A stretch of 64,000 nt of DNA from Halomonas urmiana (lineage in GTDB: Bacteria; Pseudomonadota; Gammaproteobacteria; Pseudomonadales; Halomonadaceae), in contig NZ_VBUI01000021.1 of assembly GCF_005780185.1 (NCBI RefSeq), positions 1 through 64,000 on the forward strand, in the 5' to 3' direction. The position numbers and the translations under genes are program-made. Shown piece by piece: positions 1-9,915 of this stretch. The notes under the pieces were generated by a model. The model saw only the letters and a program-made list of their open reading frames with translations, made no database searches and had not been told where the DNA came from. Within the stretch, counting starts at the first letter, position 1. Each line of letters starts with the position of its first letter.

Positions 1-122
1 TCGACGCCGGCGGACAGCATCTCTTCCAGCACGCCCTCCCGGTCGCTGGCGGGACCCAGGGTGGCGACGATCTTGGTACGGCGGATGGGGGCGTGAGTCG
101 GGGCGTGGGTCGGCAGCGTCAT
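1..122 (-). CDS. pyk: Pyruvate kinase, N-terminal fragment (runs off the window)
   Basis: Reading the minus strand from an ATG at 122 gives a short Thr/Pro/His-rich leader and then RRTKIVATLGPASD, the signature N-terminal strand of pyruvate kinase. About 40 residues are visible before the window ends, so the rest lies outside. The ATG overlaps the stop of the upstream glycerate kinase gene (ATGA at 122-119), which implies translational coupling. In the gcl/hyi/glxR pathway the kinase makes 2-phosphoglycerate, and after enolase a pyruvate kinase closes the route to pyruvate. A pyk gene at the end of this operon is therefore logical. The family call is firm; the isozyme type cannot be judged from this fragment. 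Confidence 0.88.
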   Translation of the reverse strand, partial: MTLPTHAPTHAPIRRTKIVATLGPASDREGVLEEMLSAGV

Positions 123-1459
123 GAGGTCCTCGGCAGTACCAGGATGGCACGAAAATCGTTGACATTAGTGCGCGTCGGCCCGGTGACGATCAGGTCGTCC
201 AGGGCCTCGAAGAAAGTATACGCGTCATTGCGTGACAAGTAGTCGTCGGGATCGAGCCCCGCCGCCTGCGCCCGCCCCCAGTCCTCGGGGGAGCAGTGCG
301 CACCAGCGTTGTCCTCGGAGCCGTCGATGCCGTCGGTATCCACGGCCACGGCGTAGATGCCGGGGGCGCCCTTGAGGGTCGCGAACAGGCCCAGCAGGTA
401 CTCGACGTTGCGCCCGCCGCGGCCATCACCCTCGACGGTCACGCTGGTCTCGCCGCCGGAGAGGATCAGCAGCGGCCGCTCCAGGCCGTCCTGGGCAGAG
501 AGCGCCATGCGGCCCTGGGCGTGGCCCAGCGCGCGCGCCTCCCCTTCCAGGTCGTCGCCGAGCAGGCGAACCTCGATGCCGTCGTGCTCGGCGGCGGCCT
601 GCCCGGCCGCCAGGGCGTCTCGGGCCCGGGCGAGGATCTCGCTGTCGTCCCGGGCGAAGCCGGGATCATCGGGCCGGGGTGGCGTGGCCTGCCCCGTCAG
701 GCACTGGCGCACGCCGGCGGAGATCTCGATGGCGTGGCGCTCGAGGATCGCCAGGGCCTCGGCCGGGCGGCTCGCGTCGGACAGGGTCGGCCCGGAGGCG
801 ATCAGCGAGGCCTCGTCGCCGGGCACGTCAGAGATCAGCCAGGTCAGCACCCGGGCCGGGTGCGCGGCGGCCGCCAGGCGGCCACCCTTGATGGCGGAGA
901 GGTGGCGGCGCACGGTGTTGATCTCGCGAATCGGCGCGCCGCTTCTCAGCAGCGCCTTGTTGATCGCCTGCTTCTCGGCCAGGCTCACGCCCGGTGCCGG
1001 CAGGGTCATCAGCGACGAGCCGCCGCCGGAGACCAGCGCGATCACCAGGTCGTCCTCCCCCAGGTCCTGCACGGCCTCGAGCATGCGGCGTGCCGCTCGC
1101 TCGCTCAGGTCGTCGGGCATCGGGTGCGACGCCTCGAGGACCTCGATGCGCCGGCACTCGCTCTCCGTCCCCTGGGGGCCCTTCCCTTGTAGACCATGGC
1201 CATAGCGGGTCACCACCAGGCCCTCGAGGGGCGCCTCGGGCTGATGGGCCTGCCAGCTGCGCTCCAGGGCCGCGGCCATGGCGGCGGCGGCCTTGCCCGC
1301 GCCGACCACCACGGTGCGCCCGCGGGGCGGCTCGGGGAGCCGGTCAGGCAGCAGGGTATCGGGGTGCACGGCCGCGATCGCGGTGTTGGCCAGCTGTCGA
1401 AGCCAGTCGCTCGGCGCCGCGAGCGCGCCGTGAGAGACCTGGGGGCTGAGTGTGTTCAT
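119..1459 (-). CDS. ttuD: Glycerate 2-kinase / TtuD-type (MOFRL family)
   Basis: A 446-residue protein of the glycerate kinase type-2 family, often annotated as hydroxypyruvate reductase TtuD. Family members phosphorylate D-glycerate to 2-phosphoglycerate. Family hallmarks are visible: VVVGAGKAAAAMA near the N-terminus, LVSGGGSSLMTLPA in the middle, and the C-terminal MOFRL region with LSGGETSVTVEGDGRGGRN and AVDTDGIDGSEDNAGA. The ATG at 1459 is chosen because AAGGAG lies about 7 nt upstream; a GTG 15 nt further upstream would place that Shine-Dalgarno inside the gene. It sits fourth in the gcl operon, downstream of the tartronate semialdehyde reductase that supplies glycerate, and overlaps pyk. 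The kinase role is preferred over a reductase on family grounds. Confidence 0.85.
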   Translation of the reverse strand: MNTLSPQVSHGALAAPSDWLRQLANTAIAAVHPDTLLPDRLPEPPRGRTVVVGAGKAAAAMAAALERSWQAHQPEAPLEGLVVTRYGHGLQGKGPQGTESECRRIEVLEASHPMPDDLSERAARRMLEAVQDLGEDDLVIALVSGGGSSLMTLPAPGVSLAEKQAINKALLRSGAPIREINTVRRHLSAIKGGRLAAAAHPARVLTWLISDVPGDEASLIASGPTLSDASRPAEALAILERHAIEISAGVRQCLTGQATPPRPDDPGFARDDSEILARARDALAAGQAAAEHDGIEVRLLGDDLEGEARALGHAQGRMALSAQDGLERPLLILSGGETSVTVEGDGRGGRNVEYLLGLFATLKGAPGIYAVAVDTDGIDGSEDNAGAHCSPEDWGRAQAAGLDPDDYLSRNDAYTFFEALDDLIVTGPTRTNVNDFRAILVLPRTS

Positions 1460-1545
1460 GGGAGTCTCCTTCACGAAAAAGGCCCGGTGACGGGAGGGTA
1501 CTTCAGGGGGAACCCACCACCGGGCAACGATCGCCAGCGGCGATC

Positions 1546-1594
1546 CGGCAGGCGACGACCCGACGCCTGCCGTCAGGGAGCAGTCACCTCCCTG
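1546..1594 (-). other. Two tandem hairpins in the glxR-ttuD gap
   Basis: The 202-nt gap between glxR and ttuD holds two perfect inverted repeats: CGGCAGGCG/CGCCTGCCG (1546-1554/1564-1572, 9-nt loop) and CAGGGAG/CTCCCTG (1574-1580/1588-1594, 7-nt loop). Neither is followed by a T-run on the minus strand. They look like mRNA-processing or partial attenuation structures rather than a full terminator. Confidence 0.45.
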
Positions 1595-1661
1595 TCACCC
1601 GCCGGCCCACAATGACGGCCGACGGGCAGAGTTCACGACCTGTCGATGAACGCGTCGTCAC

Positions 1662-2549
1662 TCAGTCCTGGCCGATCTCGTGGTTGGCCAGAGACTCCAG
1701 GGCCCGAACCATGCCGGCGTGATCCCAGTCGGCACCGCCGTGGGCGGCACAGGCCTGGAACAGCTGCTGGGCGTTGGCGGTACCGGGCAGCGAGAGGTTG
1801 AGGGTGCGCGCGCCTTCCAGCGCCAGGTTGAGGTCCTTCTGGTGCAGCTTGACCTTGAAGCCCGGATCGAAGGTACGGTTGATCATGCGCTCGCCGTGTA
1901 CGTCGAGGATCTTCGACTGGGCGAGGCCACCGAGCAGCGACTCGCGGACCTTGGCCACGTCGGCGCCGGCCTTGGAGGCGAACAGCAGCCCCTCGGAGAC
2001 CGCCTCGATGGTCAGGGCGACGACGATCTGGTTGGCCACCTTGCAGGTCTGGCCGGCACCGTGTCCACCGATGTGGGTGATGGTCTTGCCCATGATCTCG
2101 AGCAGCGGCTGGGCGCGCTCGAAGCCTTCCGGGGTGGCACCGACCATGATGGTCAGGGCGGCATTGATGGCGCCGCCCTCGCCGCCGGAGACCGGGGCGT
2201 CGACGTACTCGCCGCCGGCGTCCTGGATGCGCTTGGCGAATGCCTGGGTGGGGATCGGCGCGATGGAGCTCATGTCGATCACCAGGGTGCCGGGCTTGAG
2301 GCCCTCGATCACGCCGCCCTCGCCGAACAGCACCTCTTCGACGTCGGGGGTGTCCGGGACCATGGTAATGATCACCTCGGAGGCCTCAGCGACTGCCTTG
2401 GGGTCGGCCAGCGCCTGCATGCCCTTGGAGGCCAACGTCTCGTCCAGGGTACCGCGCTTGACGGTGGTCAGTTCGTGGCCGGCGTCCAGCAGGTGGCCCG
2501 CCATGGGACGACCCATGATGCCCAGTCCAATAAAACCGATCTTGCTCAT
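1662..2549 (-). CDS. glxR: 2-hydroxy-3-oxopropionate (tartronate semialdehyde) reductase
   Basis: A 295-residue beta-hydroxyacid dehydrogenase. It starts with a Rossmann loop IGFIGLGIMGRPMAGHL (residues 4-20), has the substrate-binding DAPVSGGEGGA (about 118-127), and the catalytic lysine at about 170 in GAGQTCKVANQ. The enzyme reduces tartronate semialdehyde, the product of Gcl, to D-glycerate with NAD(P)H in the cytoplasm. The length equals that of GlxR/GarR. It lies 50 nt after hyi in the gcl operon, which fits GlxR better than GarR. A Shine-Dalgarno AGGAGA precedes the ATG. Confidence 0.93.
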   Translation of the reverse strand: MSKIGFIGLGIMGRPMAGHLLDAGHELTTVKRGTLDETLASKGMQALADPKAVAEASEVIITMVPDTPDVEEVLFGEGGVIEGLKPGTLVIDMSSIAPIPTQAFAKRIQDAGGEYVDAPVSGGEGGAINAALTIMVGATPEGFERAQPLLEIMGKTITHIGGHGAGQTCKVANQIVVALTIEAVSEGLLFASKAGADVAKVRESLLGGLAQSKILDVHGERMINRTFDPGFKVKLHQKDLNLALEGARTLNLSLPGTANAQQLFQACAAHGGADWDHAGMVRALESLANHEIGQD

Positions 2550-2599
2550 GATATCTCTCCTGTCACCTAGATGCGTGTCGTGAAATGTCGGAGTCCGGA

Positions 2600-3376
2600 T
2601 CAGCGAACGCCGTCCAGCCAGCCCAGGCCTTCCTGGGTACCCGCCTTGGGCTTGTACTCGCAGCCGATCCAGCCGTCATAGCCGAGGCGATCGAGGTGCG
2701 CGAACAGGAAGGGATAGTTGATCTCGCCGGTGCCCGGCTCGTGGCGGCCGGGGTTGTCGGCCAGCTGCACGTGGGCGATGCGCGCGAGGTTCGCCTCGAT
2801 GGTTGGGGCCAGATCCCCTTCCATGATCTGCATGTGGTAGATGTCGTACTGCAGCTTCAGGTTGTTCGAGCCCACCTCGTCGAACAGCGCCAGGGCCTGG
2901 GCGGTGCGATTGAGGAAGAAGCCCGGGATGTCGCGGGTGTTGATCGGCTCGGCGATCAGCAGGATGCCCTCGGCCGCGAGCTTCTCGGCGGCGAAGCGCA
3001 GGTTCTCGACCAGCGTCTGGCGCGCCTGATCGTCGCTGACGCCCTCTGGCTTGATGCCGGCCAGGCAGTTGACCTGAGTATTGCCCAGCACCTTGGCGTA
3101 GGCGATCGCGCGATCGACGCCTGAGCGGAACTCCTCGACGCGGTCCGGATGGCAGGCGATGCCGCGCTCACCCGCGCCCCAGTCGCCGGCCGGCAGGTTG
3201 AACAGCACCTGGGTCAGGCCGTTGTCGTCGAGGCGCTTTCTGATCTCGGCGGCCTCGACATCGTACGGGAAGAGGTACTCCACGCCCTTGAAGCCGGCCT
3301 TGGCGGCGGCCTCGAAACGGTCGAGGAAGTCGACCTCGGTGAACAGCATGCTGAGATTGGCGGCAAACTTGGCCAT
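2600..3376 (-). CDS. hyi: Hydroxypyruvate isomerase
   Basis: A 258-residue TIM-barrel isomerase of the AP-endonuclease-2 family, the usual length of Hyi. It interconverts hydroxypyruvate and tartronate semialdehyde. It starts MAKFAANLSMLFTEVDFLDRF, contains GVEYLFPYD, LIEPIN-like LLIAEPINTRDIPGF, LQYDIYHMQIMEGDL and the C-terminal GCEYKPK, all typical metal and substrate-site segments. The ATG at 3376 is chosen because GGGAG lies about 7 nt upstream; ATG codons further upstream would either overlap that site or add a non-conserved tail. It is second in the operon, between gcl and glxR. Confidence 0.93.
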   Translation of the reverse strand: MAKFAANLSMLFTEVDFLDRFEAAAKAGFKGVEYLFPYDVEAAEIRKRLDDNGLTQVLFNLPAGDWGAGERGIACHPDRVEEFRSGVDRAIAYAKVLGNTQVNCLAGIKPEGVSDDQARQTLVENLRFAAEKLAAEGILLIAEPINTRDIPGFFLNRTAQALALFDEVGSNNLKLQYDIYHMQIMEGDLAPTIEANLARIAHVQLADNPGRHEPGTGEINYPFLFAHLDRLGYDGWIGCEYKPKAGTQEGLGWLDGVR

Positions 3377-3422
3377 GTGCATCTCCCTGTCTCTTTTCGT
3401 GTGTTTCAGTCGTCGTCTCGGG

Positions 3423-3454
3423 GGCTCGCCGCCGGTCCCCACCGGCGGCGAGCC
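3423..3454 (-). other. Intercistronic hairpin between gcl and hyi
   Basis: A perfect 14-bp stem, GGCTCGCCGCCGGT pairing with ACCGGCGGCGAGCC, closed by a CCCC loop, fills the 87-nt gcl-hyi gap. There is no T-run. A stem of this strength just after the first gene could protect the gcl transcript end and lower expression of downstream genes. Confidence 0.6.
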
Positions 3455-3463
3455 TGCTGCCCC

Positions 3464-5239
<1,776 letters not shown>

Positions 5240-5270
5240 GGCGGTTCCTCCAGTGGCGGGTTTTATTCTT

Positions 5271-5293
5271 TGGAAAATATTTCTGTATACAGA
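5271..5293 (-). promoter_or_regulatory. Operator cluster in the gcl promoter: TGTATACA palindrome plus weak IclR-like box
   Basis: The perfect 12-bp palindrome TCTGTATACAGA lies at 5282-5293 (core TGTATACA at 5284-5291), about 45 nt upstream of the gcl start. The AT-rich TGGAAAATATTTCTG at 5271-5285 overlaps it and matches the IclR-type box TGGAAATNATTTCCA at 11 of 14 informative positions. The core recurs upstream of other purine and ureide operons in this window, so a shared regulator is likely. Confidence 0.65.
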
Positions 5294-5329
5294 GACTAGG
5301 CGCCGTCCACGGGACTCGTCAAGATTTCC

Positions 5330-5344
5330 TGGAAATTATTTCCA
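5330..5344 (-). promoter_or_regulatory. Perfect IclR/AllR-type box upstream of gcl
   Basis: TGGAAATTATTTCCA is a perfect 7+1+7 palindrome and matches exactly the published IclR-type consensus TGGAAATNATTTCCA. AllR, the glyoxylate- and allantoin-responsive repressor of gcl in E. coli, belongs to the same family. The rest of the gap 5240-5642 is AT-rich promoter sequence near gcl, a lone TGTATGCA variant at 5478-5485, and the terminator at 5571-5600. No gene is seen in this gap. Confidence 0.7.
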
Positions 5345-5570
5345 ATATATTTTTAGGCCAAAAAATATTATTTAATATCAGAATCTTATATAGATGGAAA
5401 AATTTATCGAAAACTCACCCTACCGCCGAACGGGCGAGCGAGGCGCCCCCAGAACGGGCGACGTCGGAGCGAATAAGTGTATGCAATCCTGACAGGCGGC
5501 TCGCGACAGGGCCCGTCACGAGGGTGAGACACAGAGAGAGGAGGTGAAGCGGTGATGAAGAGGGCACAAG

Positions 5571-5600
5571 GCACCACGGCGCCCCAGGGCGCCGCGGTGC
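5571..5600 (-). terminator. Hairpin terminating the hydantoinase operon
   Basis: A 13-bp stem with a single A-C mismatch (5571-5583 with 5588-5600, CCAG loop) lies 43 nt past the stop of the hydratase-like gene. The T-run on the minus strand is weak, so termination efficiency is uncertain. Confidence 0.55.
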
Positions 5601-5642
5601 GTTGCGTCGGGCGAAGGGAGAGAGGGTCGAATCGAGCGCCGG

Positions 5643-6416
5643 CTAGTCGAGCGCCAGCATGGCCTCGCCGATGCCGGCGAAGGCGAGCCGGGCCCGCTGG
5701 CCGGCGCGCATCTCCACCACGCCGTTGAAGGTGCCGGTGGTGATCACCTCGCCGGCCGCGATGCCCTGCCCCGTGGCCGCCATGTGGTCGTTGATCATCT
5801 CCACCAGCAACCGCGCCGGGTCGCCCCCCGGATGACCGCCCTGGCCATCGAGCACCGGCTCGCCGTCCAGCTCGAGGCGATAGGCCGCGTCGCGCATCTG
5901 ACCGAGATCTCCCGCCGGCGCGGCCTCGCCCAGCACGAAGGCACCGTGGCTGAGCCCGTCGGCCAGCTGCCAGAGCGCCGGCACCGCCGGCCACTCGACG
6001 AAGCGGCTGTCGACCAGTTCGATCGCCGCGTGGAGGCTCTCGACCCTGGCCGCGACCTCGTCGAGACGATAGGGCGCCTCCCGGAACGGCAAGGCCTCGC
6101 CCATCACCACCGCGAGCTCCGGTTCCAGGAAGACGCGATGGAAGGCGTCGCGGGTGAAGTTCCCCGGCGAGGCCTGGCTCCACTCGGCGAGCAGCCGCGA
6201 GTAGCGCGGCGTCTCGCCCGCCACGATGCCGCCGAGCTTCCAGCCGCGGGGCGTGCCCAGCGCGGCGGAGACCCGCGCCTGGACGGCATAGGCCTCGCGC
6301 TCATCCTCGAGGACCAGGTCCGTCGGCACCGGGATCATCGCCGCGGGGGGATAAGCCTCCAGCAGGCGCTGGGCGGCGCGGTCGATCCGGTCGTCGGTTC
6401 GCTCTTGCTGGGCCAT
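5643..6416 (-). CDS. 2-keto-4-pentenoate hydratase / MhpD-family protein
   Basis: A 257-residue member of the fumarylacetoacetate hydrolase-like hydratase group (MhpD, DmpE/H). Visible features are the substrate/metal-site segments GWKLGG near residue 57, FLEPELAVVMG around 95, and the C-terminal TTGTFNGVVEMRAGQRARLAFAG. Family members hydrate or decarboxylate short 2-oxo-enoates with a divalent metal. The start at 6416 lies 2 nt after the hydantoinase stop, so the two are coupled. It is the last gene of the TRAP-hydantoinase operon. No aromatic meta-cleavage genes accompany it, so the true substrate is probably an oxo or imino acid released downstream of ring opening. That assignment is inference. 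Confidence 0.75.
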   Translation of the reverse strand: MAQQERTDDRIDRAAQRLLEAYPPAAMIPVPTDLVLEDEREAYAVQARVSAALGTPRGWKLGGIVAGETPRYSRLLAEWSQASPGNFTRDAFHRVFLEPELAVVMGEALPFREAPYRLDEVAARVESLHAAIELVDSRFVEWPAVPALWQLADGLSHGAFVLGEAAPAGDLGQMRDAAYRLELDGEPVLDGQGGHPGGDPARLLVEMINDHMAATGQGIAAGEVITTGTFNGVVEMRAGQRARLAFAGIGEAMLALD

Positions 6417-6418
6417 CC

Positions 6419-7861
6419 TCAGAACCCCTTCGCCTGGCCGCGCGGCCGAGCGGGCGTGGGCTTGTCGCAGGTCAGGAAGCGCCCATGGCCGGCCGGCGCG
6501 GTGAAGGCACCGTCCCGGGACACCGCCTGGCCACGGCACAGCGTCAGCACCGGTTTGCCGGTGAGTTCCACGCCCTCGTAGGGGGTGTAGTCGACGGCAT
6601 GGTGCAGGTCGGCGTTGCGGATGGTGGTGCGGGCGGCGGGATCCCACAGCGTCAGGTCGGCGTCGCTGCCGATGGCGATGGTGCCCTTCTGCGGATAGAG
6701 GCCATAGATCTTGGCCGGGTTGGTCGCGGTCAGCGCCACGAAGCGCGTCGGGTCGATGCGCTCCTTGACCACCCCCTCGGAGAACAGGATCGACAGCCGC
6801 GTCTCGAGCCCCGGGATGCCGTTGGGAATGTGCTCGAAGCTGGCCGATTCGCCGTGCAGCTTCTTGCCCTGGGGGTCGTCGAAGCGGAAGGGGGCGTGGT
6901 CCGAGGAGAACACCTGGAAGACGCCGCTCTCCAGAGCCTGCCACACCGCCTCCTGGGCCGCCTTGTCGCGGGGCGGCGGGCTGCACACGCACTTGGCGCC
7001 CTCGAAGCCCTCCTTGTCCAGGTCGGAGGCCGTCAGCATCAGGTACTGGGGGCAGGTCTCGCCGTAGACGCGCAGCCCGCGCCCCTGGGCCCAGCGGATC
7101 TGCTCGATCGCCTCGGGGCCGGAGACGTGCACGATCAGCAGCGGCACATCGATCAGCTCGGCCAGCGAGATGGCGCGGTGGGTCGCCTCGCGCTCGGCGA
7201 TCGCCGAGTGCGCCACGCCATGGTAGTAGGGTGAGGTCTGGCCCTGGGCCTCGAGCAGCTCGGTCAGGTAGGCGATGCAGTCGGCGTTCTCGGCGTGGAC
7301 CATGACCATGCCACCCTCGCGTCGGGCCATGGCCAGCACGTTGAGCACCTCGCGATCGTTGAGCTTCAGGTCGTCGTAGGTCAGGTAGATCTTGAAGGAG
7401 CTGTAGCCCTCGTTGATCAGCGCCGGCAGCTCCTCCTTGAGCACCGTCTCGGTGGGGTCGGTGACGATCATGTGGAAGGCATAGTCGATGAAGGCCTTGC
7501 CGTCGCTGCGCCGGTGATAGTCCTCCACGGCGGCGCGCAGGCTCTGACCCTTCTGCTGGGCGGCGAAGGGGATCACCGTGGTGGTGCCTCCCGCCGCCGC
7601 CGAGCGGGTGCCGGTCAGGAAATCGTCGGCCATCACCGCGCCGTCGCCGAGCGGCTGGTCGAGGTGGCAGTGGGCGTCGATGCCGCCGGGCATCACCCAG
7701 AGCCCCTGGGCGTCGATGACCTCGTCGGCCTCGCCCAGCGCCTCGCCCAGCGCCTGGCCCAGGGCGACGATGCGCCCGCCCTTGATGCCGATGTCGGCCG
7801 TGTAGCGGTCGGCCGCGGTGATCAGCTGGCCGTTCTTGATGATGGTGTCGAAGCGTGACAT
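6419..7861 (-). CDS. Hydantoinase / dihydropyrimidinase
   Basis: A 480-residue cyclic amidohydrolase that should open a hydantoin or dihydropyrimidine ring. The zinc-site HxH is in DAHCHLDQP (H64, H66). The carboxylated lysine is K157 in SSFKIYLTY. Further ligand segments are MVMVHAEN, LLIVHVSG and the catalytic aspartate of FSSDHAPFRF. The chosen ATG at 7861 has GAGG 8 nt upstream; a longer reading would only add an unconserved leader. It lies between a TRAP transporter and a hydratase-like gene, not beside a carbamoylase, so the N-carbamoyl product must be handled elsewhere or differently. Dihydropyrimidinase and D-hydantoinase cannot be told apart from sequence alone. Confidence 0.88.
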   Translation of the reverse strand: MSRFDTIIKNGQLITAADRYTADIGIKGGRIVALGQALGEALGEADEVIDAQGLWVMPGGIDAHCHLDQPLGDGAVMADDFLTGTRSAAAGGTTTVIPFAAQQKGQSLRAAVEDYHRRSDGKAFIDYAFHMIVTDPTETVLKEELPALINEGYSSFKIYLTYDDLKLNDREVLNVLAMARREGGMVMVHAENADCIAYLTELLEAQGQTSPYYHGVAHSAIAEREATHRAISLAELIDVPLLIVHVSGPEAIEQIRWAQGRGLRVYGETCPQYLMLTASDLDKEGFEGAKCVCSPPPRDKAAQEAVWQALESGVFQVFSSDHAPFRFDDPQGKKLHGESASFEHIPNGIPGLETRLSILFSEGVVKERIDPTRFVALTATNPAKIYGLYPQKGTIAIGSDADLTLWDPAARTTIRNADLHHAVDYTPYEGVELTGKPVLTLCRGQAVSRDGAFTAPAGHGRFLTCDKPTPARPRGQAKGF

Positions 7862-7891
7862 GTCGCGTGCCTCGTCTGAAGTGTCGGAATG

Positions 7892-7910
7892 GGCCGGCGG
7901 GGCGCCGGCC
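7892..7910 (-). other. Intercistronic hairpin between dctM and hydantoinase genes
   Basis: GGCCGGCG and CGCCGGCC (7892-7899/7903-7910) form an 8-bp stem with a GGG loop in the 68-nt gap. There is no T-run, so this is more likely mRNA processing than termination. Confidence 0.4.
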
Positions 7911-7929
7911 ATGAAATGACGTCAGGGGC

Positions 7930-9231
7930 CTAGCCCATGGCCTCGGGCAGCCATAGCACCAGGCCCGGCCAGATGATGATCAGCGCCACGAAGGCCAGCA
8001 TGATGGCGAGGAACGGCAGGCTGCCGAGCATCACGTCGGAGATCGAGCCGCGGCCGCGCACGCCCTGCACCACGTAGAGGTTCATGCCGATGGGCGGGGT
8101 GATCAGCGAGATCTCCATCATGATCACCAGGAAGATGCCGAACCACACCGGGTCGAAGCCGAACTGCACCACCATCGGCACCACGATGGGCACGGTGGCG
8201 ATCATCATCGACAGCGTCTCGAGGAAGCAGCCCAGCACCAGGTAGAAGACCACCAGGGCGAGGATCAGTCCCAGCGGCGAGAGCCCCAGGTCGGCGACCC
8301 ACTGGGTCAGGGTGTGGGGGATGCCGAGGATGCCGACGATGTAGTTGAGGAAGAAGGCCGCCACGATGATCAGCATGATCATCGCCGTGGTTCTCGCCAT
8401 CGACAGGAAGCACTCGTGGAGCATGCTGAGCGTCAGCTTGCGGTTGATCGCGGCCAGCAGCAGTGCGGCCACCACGCCGAGCGCCGCGGCCTCGGTGGGC
8501 GTGGCCCAGCCGCTGTAGATGCTGCCGATGACGATGGCGAAGACGAAGGCCGGCGGCAGCAGGTCCACCAGCGAGGCCAGGCGCGCGCGCAGCGGCACCC
8601 GCGGCTCGCGCTCGCCGGCGACCTCGGGGCGCAGCAGGCTGAAGGCCATGATCGCCAGCATGAAGGCCCCGGCCAGCGCCAGCCCCGGCAGGATGCCGGC
8701 GATGAACAGCTTGCCGATGGAGGTGTTGGTGATCGCGCCGTAGATGATCATGTTGATGCTGGGCGGGATCAGGATGCCCAGCGTCGCCCCGGCGGCCAGG
8801 GTACCCAGCGCCAGGCGCTCGCTGTAGCCGCGCTCGGCGAAGGCCGGCAGCGCCACGGTGCCGATGGTGGCGGCGGTGGCCACCGACGAGCCGGACATGG
8901 CGGCGAACACCGAGGAGGCGCCGATGTTGGTGTGCAGGAGCCCTCCGGGCATGCGGTTGAGCCACACCGACAGGGCGCTGTACATCCGCTCGGTAATGCC
9001 ACTACGGAGGAGTAATTCCCCCAACAGGATAAACAGCGGGATGGCGGTGAGGATGAAGTCGTTGAGCGTGCCCCACAGGGTGTCGCCGAAGGAGTAGAGC
9101 AGCGGCGTGCCCAGGTACATCAGGGTGCCCAGGGCGGCGACCGAGAAGATCGCCACCGCCACGTGGATGCCGGCCGCCATCATGCCCAGCATGATGCCAA
9201 AGCCGATCAGGACCTCGAGTGCGCCGATCAT
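7930..9231 (-). CDS. dctM: TRAP transporter large permease (DctM type)
   Basis: A 433-residue integral membrane protein with a dozen or so hydrophobic segments along its length. The DctM signatures IPLFILLGELLLRSGI, GSSVATAATIGTVALPA and LGILIPPSINMIIYG are clear. It forms the sodium-driven channel of a tripartite ATP-independent periplasmic transporter. The start overlaps the dctQ stop (ATGA, 9231-9228). With DctQ and DctP it imports a small organic acid or amide; the hydantoinase in the same operon suggests a cyclic amide or its product, which is inference. Confidence 0.93.
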   Translation of the reverse strand: MIGALEVLIGFGIMLGMMAAGIHVAVAIFSVAALGTLMYLGTPLLYSFGDTLWGTLNDFILTAIPLFILLGELLLRSGITERMYSALSVWLNRMPGGLLHTNIGASSVFAAMSGSSVATAATIGTVALPAFAERGYSERLALGTLAAGATLGILIPPSINMIIYGAITNTSIGKLFIAGILPGLALAGAFMLAIMAFSLLRPEVAGEREPRVPLRARLASLVDLLPPAFVFAIVIGSIYSGWATPTEAAALGVVAALLLAAINRKLTLSMLHECFLSMARTTAMIMLIIVAAFFLNYIVGILGIPHTLTQWVADLGLSPLGLILALVVFYLVLGCFLETLSMMIATVPIVVPMVVQFGFDPVWFGIFLVIMMEISLITPPIGMNLYVVQGVRGRGSISDVMLGSLPFLAIMLAFVALIIIWPGLVLWLPEAMG

Positions 9232-9863
9232 GTCGCATCACCTCCCTGGGTGGCGGTGGTGGCGGTGCGAGCGGTCGGGGAGACGCTGCCGCCGTAGTCC
9301 TGCTGGGCCTCATCCAGCTCATCCTGGGCGCTGCGCGGACCATAGTCCCGGTTGAGCGCCCTCACGCGGCCGGTGACCAGTTGCGCCAGGGCGTGCAGCG
9401 CCAGCAGGCTGGTGAGCAGGGCGAAGACCCCCAGGCCGATCACCCACAGGCTCTGGGGAATCCACAGCGGGGTCTGCAGCGGCGTGCTGGCCAGGCTGCC
9501 GAACTCCAGGGTCTCGTGGAGGGTCTCGATCGCCCGCCACAGCATGAACAGCGAGAAGGCGGCGAGCATCAGCATCGCCGCGGCGTTGAGCGGCGCCTGC
9601 AGCACGGCCGGCAGCCGCGCCATCAGCACGTCGACCCGGGTGTGGGCGCGGTGCAGCAGGGCGTAGGCGAAGCTGAACGAGACGCCGATCGCCAGCACAT
9701 AGCCGCCGATCTCGTCGACGCCCTGCAGGGAGAAGTTGAACAGCTTGCGCGCAATCACCTCGAAGGTGATCAGCAGCGACAGGCCCAGCGCGGCGTAGCC
9801 GGCGGCCACGGCGGCGCCGTGGGCCAGGCTGCGGGCGAGCCAGTAGGGATTCCGGGGTAGCAT
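9228..9863 (-). CDS. dctQ: TRAP transporter small permease (DctQ type)
   Basis: A 211-residue protein with four predicted hydrophobic segments (about 18-40, 55-75, 95-115 and 150-170), matching the DctQ fold. GLSLLITFEVIARKLF and VDEIGGYVLAIGVSFSFAYALLHR are the recognisable family stretches. The C-terminus has a polar tail longer than is usual for DctQ (about 40 residues, Asp/Glu/Thr-rich). GGAGGTG lies at proper spacing before the ATG at 9863. It is separated from dctP by a strong palindrome. Confidence 0.9.
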   Translation of the reverse strand: MLPRNPYWLARSLAHGAAVAAGYAALGLSLLITFEVIARKLFNFSLQGVDEIGGYVLAIGVSFSFAYALLHRAHTRVDVLMARLPAVLQAPLNAAAMLMLAAFSLFMLWRAIETLHETLEFGSLASTPLQTPLWIPQSLWVIGLGVFALLTSLLALHALAQLVTGRVRALNRDYGPRSAQDELDEAQQDYGGSVSPTARTATTATQGGDAT

Positions 9864-9878
9864 CGGGCACCTCCAGGG

Positions 9879-9902
9879 GCGCCCCGGCCGCGGCCGGGGC
9901 GC
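9879..9902 (-). other. 24-bp perfect palindrome between dctP and dctQ
   Basis: From 9879 to 9902 the sequence is a perfect palindrome (GCGCCCCGGCCG and its reverse complement), able to form a 10-12-bp GC-only hairpin in the mRNA. Stems after the binding-protein gene commonly keep its transcript abundant relative to the permease genes. No T-run follows. Confidence 0.6.
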
Positions 9903-9915
9903 GGGTTGACGACGC

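Noticed and set aside
6419-7861. Hydantoinase as an AllB-type allantoinase
   Set aside because: PuuE already provides allantoinase, this gene lies in a separate TRAP operon without the TGTATACA box, and SSFKIYLTY fits dihydropyrimidinase/hydantoinase better. The alternative cannot be fully excluded.
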